A stretch of 64,000 nt of DNA from Streptomyces sp. CB01373. GTDB lineage: Bacteria; Actinomycetota; Actinomycetes; Streptomycetales; Streptomycetaceae. The stretch covers positions 372,001-436,000 of the forward strand of contig NZ_NNBK01000002.1 of assembly GCF_002803075.1 (NCBI RefSeq), read 5' to 3'. The notes below the pieces were generated by a model. The model was given only the letters and a program-made list of their open reading frames with translations. It did no database searches and had not been told where the DNA came from. This document shows positions 50,769-57,904 of this stretch, in pieces; position 1 is the first letter of the stretch; each line of letters starts with the position of its first letter. Both the position numbers and the translations under genes were made by a program.

Positions 50769-52361
50769 ATGCCCGCCACCGCCACCCGCGCCCGCAGACG
50801 GCCGGTGATGTTCGCCGCCGCCGTGGCCACGGCCACCGTGATGGGAGCCGCCGCCCTGGCCACGGCTCCCGGTGCCGCCGCGGCCTCCGTGCCCCTGACC
50901 GGCTACGAACTGAGCTGGGGCATCAAGGAGTCGTACCGGAACTACGTCACCGGCCCCTACACCAAGGGCACCTTCACCGCCTCCGACGGCGCCTCGCAGG
51001 CCGACGGCAACGGCGTCTTCACCTTCACCGACGGCCAGGGCACCTACGACAGCACCAACCACACGCTGCACCTGGCCTTCAAGGGCACCCTCGTCTCCGA
51101 GTCGCCGGTGCACGGGTTCAAGCGGGTGATGAGCGACTTCCAGTACGACAGCGCCACGGGCATCCTCACCGCCGACCTCACCGCCGACGACGGCCCGACC
51201 CAGCAGGACGTGCCGTTCGCCGAGGTCGCGGCCCCGACCGGCTCGGACATGAGCGGCCTGGCCACCACCCTCACCACCGAGGCCGGCACCTTCCTCGGCG
51301 GCTCCAACTACGCGGGCGCGGCAGGCGATCCGCTGTCGGTGGTGAAGAAGCCGGGCACGACGTCGCCGAGCCCGTCGCCCAGCGAGCCGGAGACCACCTC
51401 GCCGGAGCCGACGTCCCCGCCCGCCTCGTCGGCCTCGCCGAGCGAGTCGGAGACCGGCAACCCGTCGACGTCCCCGAAGCCCAGTGACTCGGCCTCCCAG
51501 AGCGCCGAGCCCACGGCGTCCACCTCCCCGTCCGCCTCCACCGCGCCCGCCCCCTCCAAGGGCGACATCGCCGACGGCAGGCTGACCTGGGGCGTGAAGG
51601 ACTCCTTCCGCGGCTATGTCGTGGGCCCGGTGGCCAAGGGCCGGATCACGGCGTCGGGCGGTGCCTCCCAGGCGTCCGGCAACGGTGCCTTCACCTTCGC
51701 GGACGCCACCGGCGTCTACGACACCGAGGCCGGCACCCTGTCCGCCGCGTTCAAGGGCTCGGTCAACTTCAAGGGCCACCAGGGCGAGGGCGAGGGCGGC
51801 GGCTACGGCCTCGACCTCACCCTCGACAACGTCAGGGCCGGCCTCGACGGCGGATCCGGCAGGCTGACCGCCGATGTCACCAGCCTCGGCGAGAAGTCGC
51901 CGAACGTGGTCCTGGCCGACCTGAAGGCCGGCTCCACCGAGCTCAGCGCCAAGAACGACGTCATCACCGTGAACGACGTGACGGCGACGCTGACCGAGGC
52001 CGGCGCCAAGGCGTTCGGCGGCTTCTACGACAAGGGCACCGCGCTCGACCCGGTGATCCTGTCCGTCGCCCTCACCAAGGACGCCGAACTTCCCTCCGGC
52101 AACGGCACGTCGGGCGGCGGCTCGGGCACGGGCGGCACGGGCACCTCCGGCGGAACGGGCGGTACGGGCGGCACCGGTACGGGTGGTACCGGTTCGACGA
52201 CCGGCGGCATCGGCTCCACCACCGGCGGCATCGGCGGCAGCATGGCCGCCACCGGCTCCGACGTCCCGGTGGGCGCCCTGGGCGCGGCCGCCGCGGCGAC
52301 CGTGGCGGCGGGCGCGGGCGTGCTCTACGCCCTGCGCAGGCGCCGCGACACGCAGGCCTGA
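50769..52361 (+). CDS. HtaA-domain haem-binding surface protein (second)
   Basis: A 530-residue relative of the first HtaA protein; ATG 50769 is preceded by ACGAGGAGAA. The signal peptide ends near GAAAA (about residue 40). The HtaA domains start at LSWGIKESYRNYVTGPYTKG (about 47) and LTWGVKDSFRGYVVGPVAKG (about 275), separated by a Pro/Ser/Glu linker of about 70 residues. A Gly/Thr-rich stalk leads to MAATG, a membrane helix and RRRRD. Two paralogues in tandem may form a haem relay from outside to HmuT. The gene ends at a strong terminator. Confidence 0.9.
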   Translation: MPATATRARRRPVMFAAAVATATVMGAAALATAPGAAAASVPLTGYELSWGIKESYRNYVTGPYTKGTFTASDGASQADGNGVFTFTDGQGTYDSTNHTLHLAFKGTLVSESPVHGFKRVMSDFQYDSATGILTADLTADDGPTQQDVPFAEVAAPTGSDMSGLATTLTTEAGTFLGGSNYAGAAGDPLSVVKKPGTTSPSPSPSEPETTSPEPTSPPASSASPSESETGNPSTSPKPSDSASQSAEPTASTSPSASTAPAPSKGDIADGRLTWGVKDSFRGYVVGPVAKGRITASGGASQASGNGAFTFADATGVYDTEAGTLSAAFKGSVNFKGHQGEGEGGGYGLDLTLDNVRAGLDGGSGRLTADVTSLGEKSPNVVLADLKAGSTELSAKNDVITVNDVTATLTEAGAKAFGGFYDKGTALDPVILSVALTKDAELPSGNGTSGGGSGTGGTGTSGGTGGTGGTGTGGTGSTTGGIGSTTGGIGGSMAATGSDVPVGALGAAAAATVAAGAGVLYALRRRRDTQA

Positions 52362-52370
52362 TCCGCGTCG

Positions 52371-52405
52371 GCGGCGGTGCCGTCCGGTTCGGACGGCACC
52401 GCCGC
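52371..52405 (+). terminator. Terminator of the htaA pair
   Basis: GCGGCGGTGCCGTCC (52371-52385) pairs perfectly over 15 bp with GGACGGCACCGCCGC (52391-52405), loop GGTTC. Confidence 0.85.
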
Positions 52406-52410
52406 GATGC

Positions 52411-52416
52411 TTGAAT
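52411..52416 (+). promoter_or_regulatory. Candidate -10 (TTGAAT), leaderless phzF-like mRNA
   Basis: TTGAAT directly follows the terminator and is separated by 6 nt from the GTG at 52423. The absence of a ribosome binding site supports a leaderless transcript. Confidence 0.5.
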
Positions 52417-52422
52417 GCCCGG

Positions 52423-53106
52423 GTGACTGATTACGACGTGCTGCGCGTCTTCTGCGGGCCGCGCGGTGGCTACGGGAACGAACTCGGTGTCGTCCGGGAC
52501 GGCTCGCGCGTCCCCGACCGGGACGACCGCCAGGAACTGGCCGCCAAACTCGGCTTCAGCGAGACGGTGTTCGTCGACGACCCCGAGCGTGGCGTCATCG
52601 ACATCTTCACCCCCACCCTGCGCCTGCCGTTCGCGGGCCACCCGTGCGTGGGGGTGGCGTGGCTCCTGGACGTGCCGGAACTGGTCACCCCCGCCGGGAC
52701 CGTGGGCACCCGCCTGGACGGCGAGTTCACCTGGATCGAGGCCCGACCGGAGTGGGCCCCGCCGTGCACCCTGCGCCAGTACGCCACCGCCGCCGAGGTC
52801 GACGACCTGCCCGTACCGCCGCCCGGCGAGCGAAGCGAGATGGGGGTCCCCCCGGACGAAGTCCGGGGGAGGATCTACGCCTGGTCCTGGGAGGACGAGG
52901 CCGCCGGCCGCATCCGCGCCCGCGCCTTTCCCGGTCGCGACGATGGCATCGACGAGGACGAGGCGACAGGCGCGGCGGCCCTGCTCCTCACGGCCGAACT
53001 GGGCCGTGCCCTGAACATCGTCCAGGGCACGGGCTCACAAATCCTCACGGCCCCCCAGCCGGGCGGCTGGGTCGAGGTCGGCGGCCGGGTGATCCTGGAG
53101 CGCTGA
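52423..53106 (+). CDS. PhzF-family isomerase-like protein, carrying an in-frame hairpin insertion
   Basis: A 227-residue PhzF/DapF-fold protein: VLRVFCGPRGGYGNELGVV, then KLGFSETVFVDDP, LRLPFAGHPCVGVAWLL and DEATGAAALLLTAELG. The Glu of the first motif is the family's usual catalytic acid position in the GNxxGV context. Reaction unknown; relatives isomerise phenazine precursors or similar acids. Residues GERSEMGVPPDEVRGR (about 136-151) are encoded by a hairpin repeat (52830-52872), so the protein tolerates or uses an inserted loop. Not obviously related to iron, despite its location. Confidence 0.82.
   Translation: MTDYDVLRVFCGPRGGYGNELGVVRDGSRVPDRDDRQELAAKLGFSETVFVDDPERGVIDIFTPTLRLPFAGHPCVGVAWLLDVPELVTPAGTVGTRLDGEFTWIEARPEWAPPCTLRQYATAAEVDDLPVPPPGERSEMGVPPDEVRGRIYAWSWEDEAAGRIRARAFPGRDDGIDEDEATGAAALLLTAELGRALNIVQGTGSQILTAPQPGGWVEVGGRVILER
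52830..52872. repeat. Dispersed hairpin repeat inside the phzF-like gene
   Basis: GGGGG-T-CCCCC (52842-52852) overlaps CCCCCGGAC-GAA-GTCCGGGGG (52849-52869). The flanking GCGAGCGAAGCGAGAT is typical of repeats scattered in Streptomyces genomes. Insertion is in frame. Confidence 0.65.
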
Positions 53107-53142
53107 CGCGCACGGTCCACGCCCCGCCGACCCCGGCCGCGG

Positions 53143-53790
53143 TCAGGCCGACAGGGGGAACTCCTCGGCCAGGGCGTGGAAGACGGCCGTGTTCAGGGAG
53201 AACGCCTTCTTGCACTCGGTCACGATCCGCTGCTTCTCCAGGTCGTCTGCGTTCACGCCGTCCAGGAGTTCGCGGTAACCCCGCTTGAAGGCGGCCGGGT
53301 TGGTGATCTCCTCGAAGACGTAGAAACGGACGCCGTCGCCCTTCTTCGTGAAGCCCCACGTCTTCTCCGCCTTGTCGCGGATGATCTGGCCGCCGGAGAG
53401 GTCGCCGAGGTAGCGGGTGTAGTGGTGGGCGATGTAACCGGCCGGCCACTGCTCGGCGCACTCGCGCACCCGCTCCGCGTACGCCTCGGTCGCGGGCAGC
53501 GCGCTCACCTCCGAGCGCCAGGAGGCGCCGCGCAGATGCTCGAGGTCCCGCTCCAGCGCGGCCAGGCGGAACAGCTCGGGCTGGATGAACGGGCCCGCCG
53601 CCGGATCCGACGCCAGCCGTTCGGCTCCGTCCTCCAGTGCCGCGTACACGAACCAGAGCTGCTCGGTGTACCGCGCGTACGCGTCCACGCCGAGCCGGCC
53701 GCCGAGCAGATCGCTCATGAAGGTGGAGGTCTCCGCCTCCGTGTGCTGCTCGTGGGAGGCGGTGCGGATGAGTGTCGAGAAGGAGTCCAT
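53143..53790 (-). CDS. hmuO: Haem oxygenase (biliverdin-producing)
   Basis: A 215-residue enzyme opening haem to biliverdin, CO and ferrous iron. The N-terminal ATASHEQHTEAE-type segment (RTASHEQHTEAETSTFM) holds the proximal His, and the distal helix reads YLGDLSGGQIIRDKAEK with the flexible GDLSGG motif. Size matches HmuO of Corynebacterium. The ATG 53790 is preceded by an iron box (53803-53821). With HtaA and HmuTUV it completes a haem-iron acquisition route; a reductase partner is not encoded nearby. Confidence 0.95.
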   Translation of the reverse strand: MDSFSTLIRTASHEQHTEAETSTFMSDLLGGRLGVDAYARYTEQLWFVYAALEDGAERLASDPAAGPFIQPELFRLAALERDLEHLRGASWRSEVSALPATEAYAERVRECAEQWPAGYIAHHYTRYLGDLSGGQIIRDKAEKTWGFTKKGDGVRFYVFEEITNPAAFKRGYRELLDGVNADDLEKQRIVTECKKAFSLNTAVFHALAEEFPLSA

Positions 53791-53802
53791 GTGGCCATCC
53801 TC

Positions 53803-53821
53803 TAAGGTAAGGCTTGCCTAA
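53803..53821. promoter_or_regulatory. Iron box before haem oxygenase
   Basis: TAAGGTAAGGCTTGCCTAA (19 bp) is a near-perfect DtxR-family palindrome, 13 bp upstream of the haem oxygenase ATG. Confidence 0.88.
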
Positions 53822-53898
53822 GTCAATGGCTTTACCGACACCGTGTCGGGAAAACTTTACCCCGAATTCCGGCCAAACGGACATGGGGGACAAGGAAA

Positions 53899-53923
53899 GG
53901 CCCGCCCCCGGAGGGAGCGGGCC
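53899..53923 (-). terminator. Hairpin after the map gene
   Basis: GGCCCGC (53899-53905) and GCGGGCC (53917-53923), 7 bp with an 11-nt loop, followed on the minus strand by a short CTTTCC tract. Confidence 0.6.
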
Positions 53924-53942
53924 GCGGCGGAGGGGAGCGGTA

Positions 53943-54800
53943 CTACGGCAGCGTCAGGATCTCCGCCCCCGAGTCCGTCACCACCAGCGTGTGCTCGAAC
54001 TGGGCGGTGCGCCTGCGGTCCTTCGTGACGACCGTCCAGCCGTCGTCCCAGACGTCGTACTCGTGGGTGCCCAGCGTCAGCATCGGCTCGATCGTGAAGG
54101 TCATCCCGGGCTGGATGAGCGTCGTGGCGTGCGGGCTGTCGTAGTGCGGGACGATCAGCCCCGAGTGGAACGACGTGTTGATGCCGTGGCCGGTGAAGTC
54201 CCGGACCACGCCGTAGCCGAACCGCTTGGCGTAGGACTCGATGACGCGGCCGATGATGTTGATCTGCCGTCCGGGGCGGACCGCCTTGATCGCGCGGTTG
54301 AGGGCCTCCCGGGTGCGCTCCACCAGCAGGCGGCTCTCCTCGTCCACGTCACCCACGAGATACGTCGCGTTGTTGTCCCCGTGCACCCCGCCGATGTACG
54401 CCGTCACGTCCAGGTTGACGATGTCGCCGTCCCGCAGCACGGTCGAGTCCGGGATGCCGTGGCAGATGACCTCGTTGACCGAGGAGCACAGCGACTTGGG
54501 GAAGCCGCGGTAGCCGAGCGTGGAGGGGTAGGCGCCGTGGTCGCACATGAACTCGTGCGCCACTCGGTCCAGTTCGTCCGTGGTGACGCCGGGCGCGATG
54601 TGCCGGGCCGCCTCCTCCATGGCCTGCGCGGCGATCCGCCCGGCGATCCGCATCGCCTCGACGGTCTCCGGCGTCTGCACCTCCGGCCCGCTGTACGGCT
54701 TCGGTGCGGGCCTGCCGACGTACTCGGGGCGGCGGATGTTTCCGGGCACGGAACGGGGCGGGGACAGCTCCCCGGGGACGAGCAGCGACTGGCCAGACAT
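53943..54800 (-). CDS. map: Type I methionine aminopeptidase
   Basis: A 285-residue enzyme that removes initiator Met. The first about 40 residues ([23 protein letters not shown]) are the extension of actinobacterial type Ic enzymes. Metal ligands are seen in [20 protein letters not shown] (two Asp), [13 protein letters not shown] (His), FTIEPML (Glu) and AQFEHTLVV (Glu). Its haem oxygenase neighbour is unrelated. ATG 54800 lies 58 bp from the divergent small-protein gene. Confidence 0.95.
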   Translation of the reverse strand: MSGQSLLVPGELSPPRSVPGNIRRPEYVGRPAPKPYSGPEVQTPETVEAMRIAGRIAAQAMEEAARHIAPGVTTDELDRVAHEFMCDHGAYPSTLGYRGFPKSLCSSVNEVICHGIPDSTVLRDGDIVNLDVTAYIGGVHGDNNATYLVGDVDEESRLLVERTREALNRAIKAVRPGRQINIIGRVIESYAKRFGYGVVRDFTGHGINTSFHSGLIVPHYDSPHATTLIQPGMTFTIEPMLTLGTHEYDVWDDGWTVVTKDRRRTAQFEHTLVVTDSGAEILTLP

Positions 54801-54858
54801 GTCGGCGAGTCTATCCGGGGGCAATGGGGGAACATGTCCGTGGCGAGAGGAGCTGGTC

Positions 54859-55089
54859 ATGGCCCTGTTCAAGAAGCGGACCGCAGGAAAACCGGGCGAG
54901 TGGTACTACTGCCTGGAGCACAAGAAGGTCGAGGAGGGGCCCGAGTGCCCCGCCAAGGACCGGTTCGGCCCGTACACCTCCCGCGGGGAGGCCCAGCACG
55001 CGATGGACACCGCCCGCGAACGCAACCTCGAGTGGGAGAACGACCCCCGCTGGCACGACGCCCCGACGGGCGGCACCGAGGAGGGCTGA
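54859..55089 (+). CDS. Small conserved protein with CxxH...C motif, 76 residues
   Basis: ATG 54859 (GAGAGGAG upstream) gives [30 protein letters not shown], then [23 protein letters not shown]. The CLEHxxVEEGPEC segment with two Cys and one His may bind a metal, and [15 protein letters not shown] sequences resemble a SPOR-like helix start. Conserved among Streptomyces from memory. Function unknown. Divergent from map. Confidence 0.8.
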   Translation: MALFKKRTAGKPGEWYYCLEHKKVEEGPECPAKDRFGPYTSRGEAQHAMDTARERNLEWENDPRWHDAPTGGTEEG

Positions 55090-55301
55090 ACAGCCCCGAA
55101 GGCACCGGTCGCGCGGCCGCGCGCAGGGCGCCGGCCGCGGGATCCGCCCGCATGTGCACCGCGTGCTCGTTCGTCCGCGTGTCGTACGCATCAGCTCCGG
55201 CAGGCACAGCGCCGGCACCACACCGACGCCCGGACGCCCCACCATGCGGCGAACGACCCCGAGCGGACCTGCCCGAGCCGAACCGGTTTCCGTTCGCCCC
55301 G

Positions 55302-55901
55302 CTACCAGCGCGGCGGTGGAGGTGCCGTCAGGAGGTCCGTCAGCCGGGACAAGCGGTCGCGGAAGCGGCCGCGGCCGCGCTGGGCCGGCAGCGGGTTCTC
55401 CCCGGCCGCCGCACTCACCAGGTGCTGCACGGTGTCCAGGTCCAGCTCGGAGCCGGGCGGCACCGCCAGCGTCTCGTGCGCCATCGCCTCCAGCTCGCCC
55501 CCGCCCGAGCCCAGCGCCAGCACCGTCGCTCCGGCCCGCCGGGCCTCGTGCACCCGCTCCAGGAGCGGGGCGGGCTCCTCGGGGGCGACCACGAGCAGCG
55601 TCTCGCCGCGCCGGGCCGCCGCGAGCCGTCCCAGGCCCACGGCCAGATGCGCCCGGTCCGAGGGGCGCGGGGCGTGTCGTACCAGCGTCGGGGCCAGCTC
55701 CGGGGTGCCCGACCAGGCGGCCTCGTCCACCAGGTGGGCCGCCAGGTGCCAGGGCTCGTCCCGCGGGGTGCCCACGAGCAGCAGCCCGCCCCCGTGCGAC
55801 ACCACGGACCCCCGCAGCACCCCCGCGAACCGCCGGGTGGTCACCAGCCACTCGGTCCCGGCGAGCACCTCGCGCAGCAGCGCGACCCGTACGGCGTCCA
55901 T
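55302..55901 (-). CDS. Conserved hypothetical protein, SIS-like pattern
   Basis: A 199-residue soluble protein, MDAVRVALLREVLAGTEWLV. The central part alternates strands and helices (GGLLLVGTPRDEPWHLAAHLVDEAA ... GETLLVVAPEEPAPLLERVHEARRAGATVLALGSGGGELEAMA ... HETLAVPP), which resembles the Rossmann-like SIS sugar-isomerase fold, but active-site residues were not identified. The end TAPPPPRW is Pro-rich. The 212-bp gap to the upstream small gene holds no gene. Confidence 0.7.
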   Translation of the reverse strand: MDAVRVALLREVLAGTEWLVTTRRFAGVLRGSVVSHGGGLLLVGTPRDEPWHLAAHLVDEAAWSGTPELAPTLVRHAPRPSDRAHLAVGLGRLAAARRGETLLVVAPEEPAPLLERVHEARRAGATVLALGSGGGELEAMAHETLAVPPGSELDLDTVQHLVSAAAGENPLPAQRGRGRFRDRLSRLTDLLTAPPPPRW

Positions 55902-55995
55902 ACGCGCGCATCCTGCCGCAAACGGGTACGGGCGGGGCGGACTTCGACCGGCGTTCGCCCTTCCGGGGGACCCGGCGCAGGCGGGGCCGCGGACG

Positions 55996-56001
55996 TAGAG
56001 T
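55996..56001 (+). promoter_or_regulatory. Candidate -10 (TAGAGT), leaderless npdG mRNA
   Basis: TAGAGT is followed by CGGCCC and the ATG at 56008; no ribosome binding site. Confidence 0.6.
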
Positions 56002-56007
56002 CGGCCC

Positions 56008-56712
56008 ATGACCTCTAGCGACAGTGCACACAAGGCCCCCGCAAAGGACCCCTGGGACCTCCCCGACGTCTCCGGGCTGGTCGTGGGCGTGCTCGGGGGA
56101 ACCGGCCCGCAGGGCAAGGGCCTGGCCTACCGGCTCGCCCGGGCCGGCCAGAAGGTGATCATCGGCTCGCGCGCGGCCGAACGGGCCCGGGCGGCGGCCG
56201 AGGAGACCGGCCACGGCGTCGAGGGCGCCGACAACGCCGAGACCGCGCGCCGCAGCGACATCGTGATCGTCGCCGTTCCGTGGGAGGGCCACGGCAAGAC
56301 CCTCGACGCCCTGCGCGAGGAGCTGGCCGGCAAGCTCGTCGTGGACTGCGTCAACCCGCTCGGCTTCGACAAGAAGGGCGCCTACGCGCTCAAGCCGGAG
56401 GAGGGCAGCGCCGCCGAGCAGGCCGCCGTCCTGCTGCCGGACTCACGGGTGACGGCGGCCTTCCACCACCTGTCGGCCGTCCTCCTCCAGGACGCCGGGA
56501 TCGAGCGGATCGACACCGACGTGATGGTCCTCGGCGAGGAGCGCGCCGACGTGGAGATCGTCCAGGCGCTGGCCGGCCGCATCCCCGGCATGCGGGGCGT
56601 CTTCGCGGGCCGGCTGCGCAACGCCCACCAGGTGGAGTCGCTGGTCGCGAACCTGATCTCGGTCAACCGCCGCTACAAGGCACACGCGGGGCTCCGGATC
56701 ACGGACGTATGA
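56008..56712 (+). CDS. npdG: NADPH-dependent F420 reductase (F420:NADPH oxidoreductase)
   Basis: A 234-residue enzyme exchanging hydride between NADPH and coenzyme F420. The dinucleotide motif is VVGVLGGTGPQGKGLAYRLARAGQKVIIGSR, with Ser-Arg for NADP preference, followed by GVEGADNAETARRSDIVIVAVPW and the F420-binding FHHLSAVLLQD segment. F420 is used in Streptomyces antibiotic biosynthesis and redox reactions. Its transcript appears leaderless. Confidence 0.92.
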   Translation: MTSSDSAHKAPAKDPWDLPDVSGLVVGVLGGTGPQGKGLAYRLARAGQKVIIGSRAAERARAAAEETGHGVEGADNAETARRSDIVIVAVPWEGHGKTLDALREELAGKLVVDCVNPLGFDKKGAYALKPEEGSAAEQAAVLLPDSRVTAAFHHLSAVLLQDAGIERIDTDVMVLGEERADVEIVQALAGRIPGMRGVFAGRLRNAHQVESLVANLISVNRRYKAHAGLRITDV

Positions 56713-56766
56713 GCCGATGGGGGACACTGGTGGCCGTAGCAGTGTCCCCCGACAGGAGCCGACCCC

Positions 56767-56952
56767 ATGCCTCGCCTCGCCCTCTACGCCCTGATCGTCT
56801 GCCTGCTCGCGGTGGCCGCGGCCGTCGTCTCCTTCGTCCAGGGCAGCTGGCTCGGGGTGGTGTGGGTGCTGCTGGCCGGGCTGTCGTCCAACATGACCTG
56901 GTACTACGCCCGCCGCGGCCGGACGGGGCAGGGCGGCTCCGTCACAGGCTGA
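56767..56952 (+). CDS. Small two-helix membrane protein, 61 residues
   Basis: ATG 56767 after CAGGAGCCG gives MPRLALYALIVCLLAVAAAVVSF, VQGSWLGVVWVLLAGLSSNMTWYY and an RRGRTG tail. Two hydrophobic helices and a charged C-terminus; no family recognised. It overlaps the convergent site-2 protease gene by 11 bp. Spaced 54 bp after npdG. Confidence 0.75.
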   Translation: MPRLALYALIVCLLAVAAAVVSFVQGSWLGVVWVLLAGLSSNMTWYYARRGRTGQGGSVTG

Positions 56953-57751
56953 CCGAGCAGAACTCGCTGGTGCGCTGCCAGAAGCGGTACAGGTCGTGGC
57001 CGCAGTACTGGTCGAGGGGGCCGACGCCGAGGTGACGCAGCAGCGTGTGGATCACGTCGAAGAACGCGATGTTGAGCGAGGGCACCCACAGCAGCGCGAA
57101 GACGAAGATCAGGCCGAACGGTGCGAACGGCTCCACCTGGCGCTTGATGCTGTACGACAACCAGGGTTCGATCACGCCGTAGCCGTCCAGGCCCGGGACC
57201 GGCAGGAAGTTCAGGATCGCGGCCGTCACCTGCAGCAGCGCGAGGAAGGCCAGGGCGAACCGGAAGCCGCTGGGCACGCCGTCCAGCGCGTGCAACCAGA
57301 ACGGTGCCGTGCACACCACCGCGAACAGTACGTTCGTCAGCGGTCCCGCCGCCGAGACCAGGCTGTGCCGCCAGCGGCCCCGGATCCGGCCGCGCTCGAT
57401 GAACACCGCGCCGCCGGGCAGCCCGATCCCGCCCATGACCAGGAACAGCAGCGGAAGCAGGATGCTCAGCACGGCATGCGTGTACTTCAGCGGGTTCAGT
57501 GTCAGATAGCCCTTGGCGCCGACCGTGAAGTCACCACTGTGCAGCGCGGTGCGCGCGTGCGCGTACTCGTGCAGGCACAGCGAGACGACCCAGGCCGCGG
57601 TCACGAACACGAACACCCACAGACCCTGGTGGCCCGGAATCGGGGCGAACCCGGTCCAGGCGGCCCAGCCCCCGACCGCGGTGACGGCCAGGATGCCGAG
57701 GAAGACGGGGCTGATCCGGCGGTCGCCGTGGCGGGTGGTGACGGACGTCAT
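56942..57751 (-). CDS. Site-2 protease family membrane metallopeptidase (M50)
   Basis: A 269-residue protein with about six helices. The zinc motif is SLCLHEYAHA (His61, Glu62, His65) and the third ligand is in NFLPVPGLDGYG (xPxPxLDG). Unlike RseP it lacks a PDZ domain, matching the short rhomboid-like group 3 of S2Ps, including SpoIVFB-like enzymes. The substrate is unknown. It ends by overlapping the small membrane protein gene. Confidence 0.9.
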   Translation of the reverse strand: MTSVTTRHGDRRISPVFLGILAVTAVGGWAAWTGFAPIPGHQGLWVFVFVTAAWVVSLCLHEYAHARTALHSGDFTVGAKGYLTLNPLKYTHAVLSILLPLLFLVMGGIGLPGGAVFIERGRIRGRWRHSLVSAAGPLTNVLFAVVCTAPFWLHALDGVPSGFRFALAFLALLQVTAAILNFLPVPGLDGYGVIEPWLSYSIKRQVEPFAPFGLIFVFALLWVPSLNIAFFDVIHTLLRHLGVGPLDQYCGHDLYRFWQRTSEFCSVSL

Positions 57752-57904
57752 GGGGGACGGCTCCTGTGCTCGTACGGTTCGTGCGGCGAGCCCGACCGTA
57801 CCGGGCACACGGGCGGAACGTCCCGCCCTGGGGCACGGGTTCCCGGACCGCCCGCGCGCCGCGCCGCCGAAATCCCGTGACCGTCCGTGAGACCACCGGA
57901 GACA

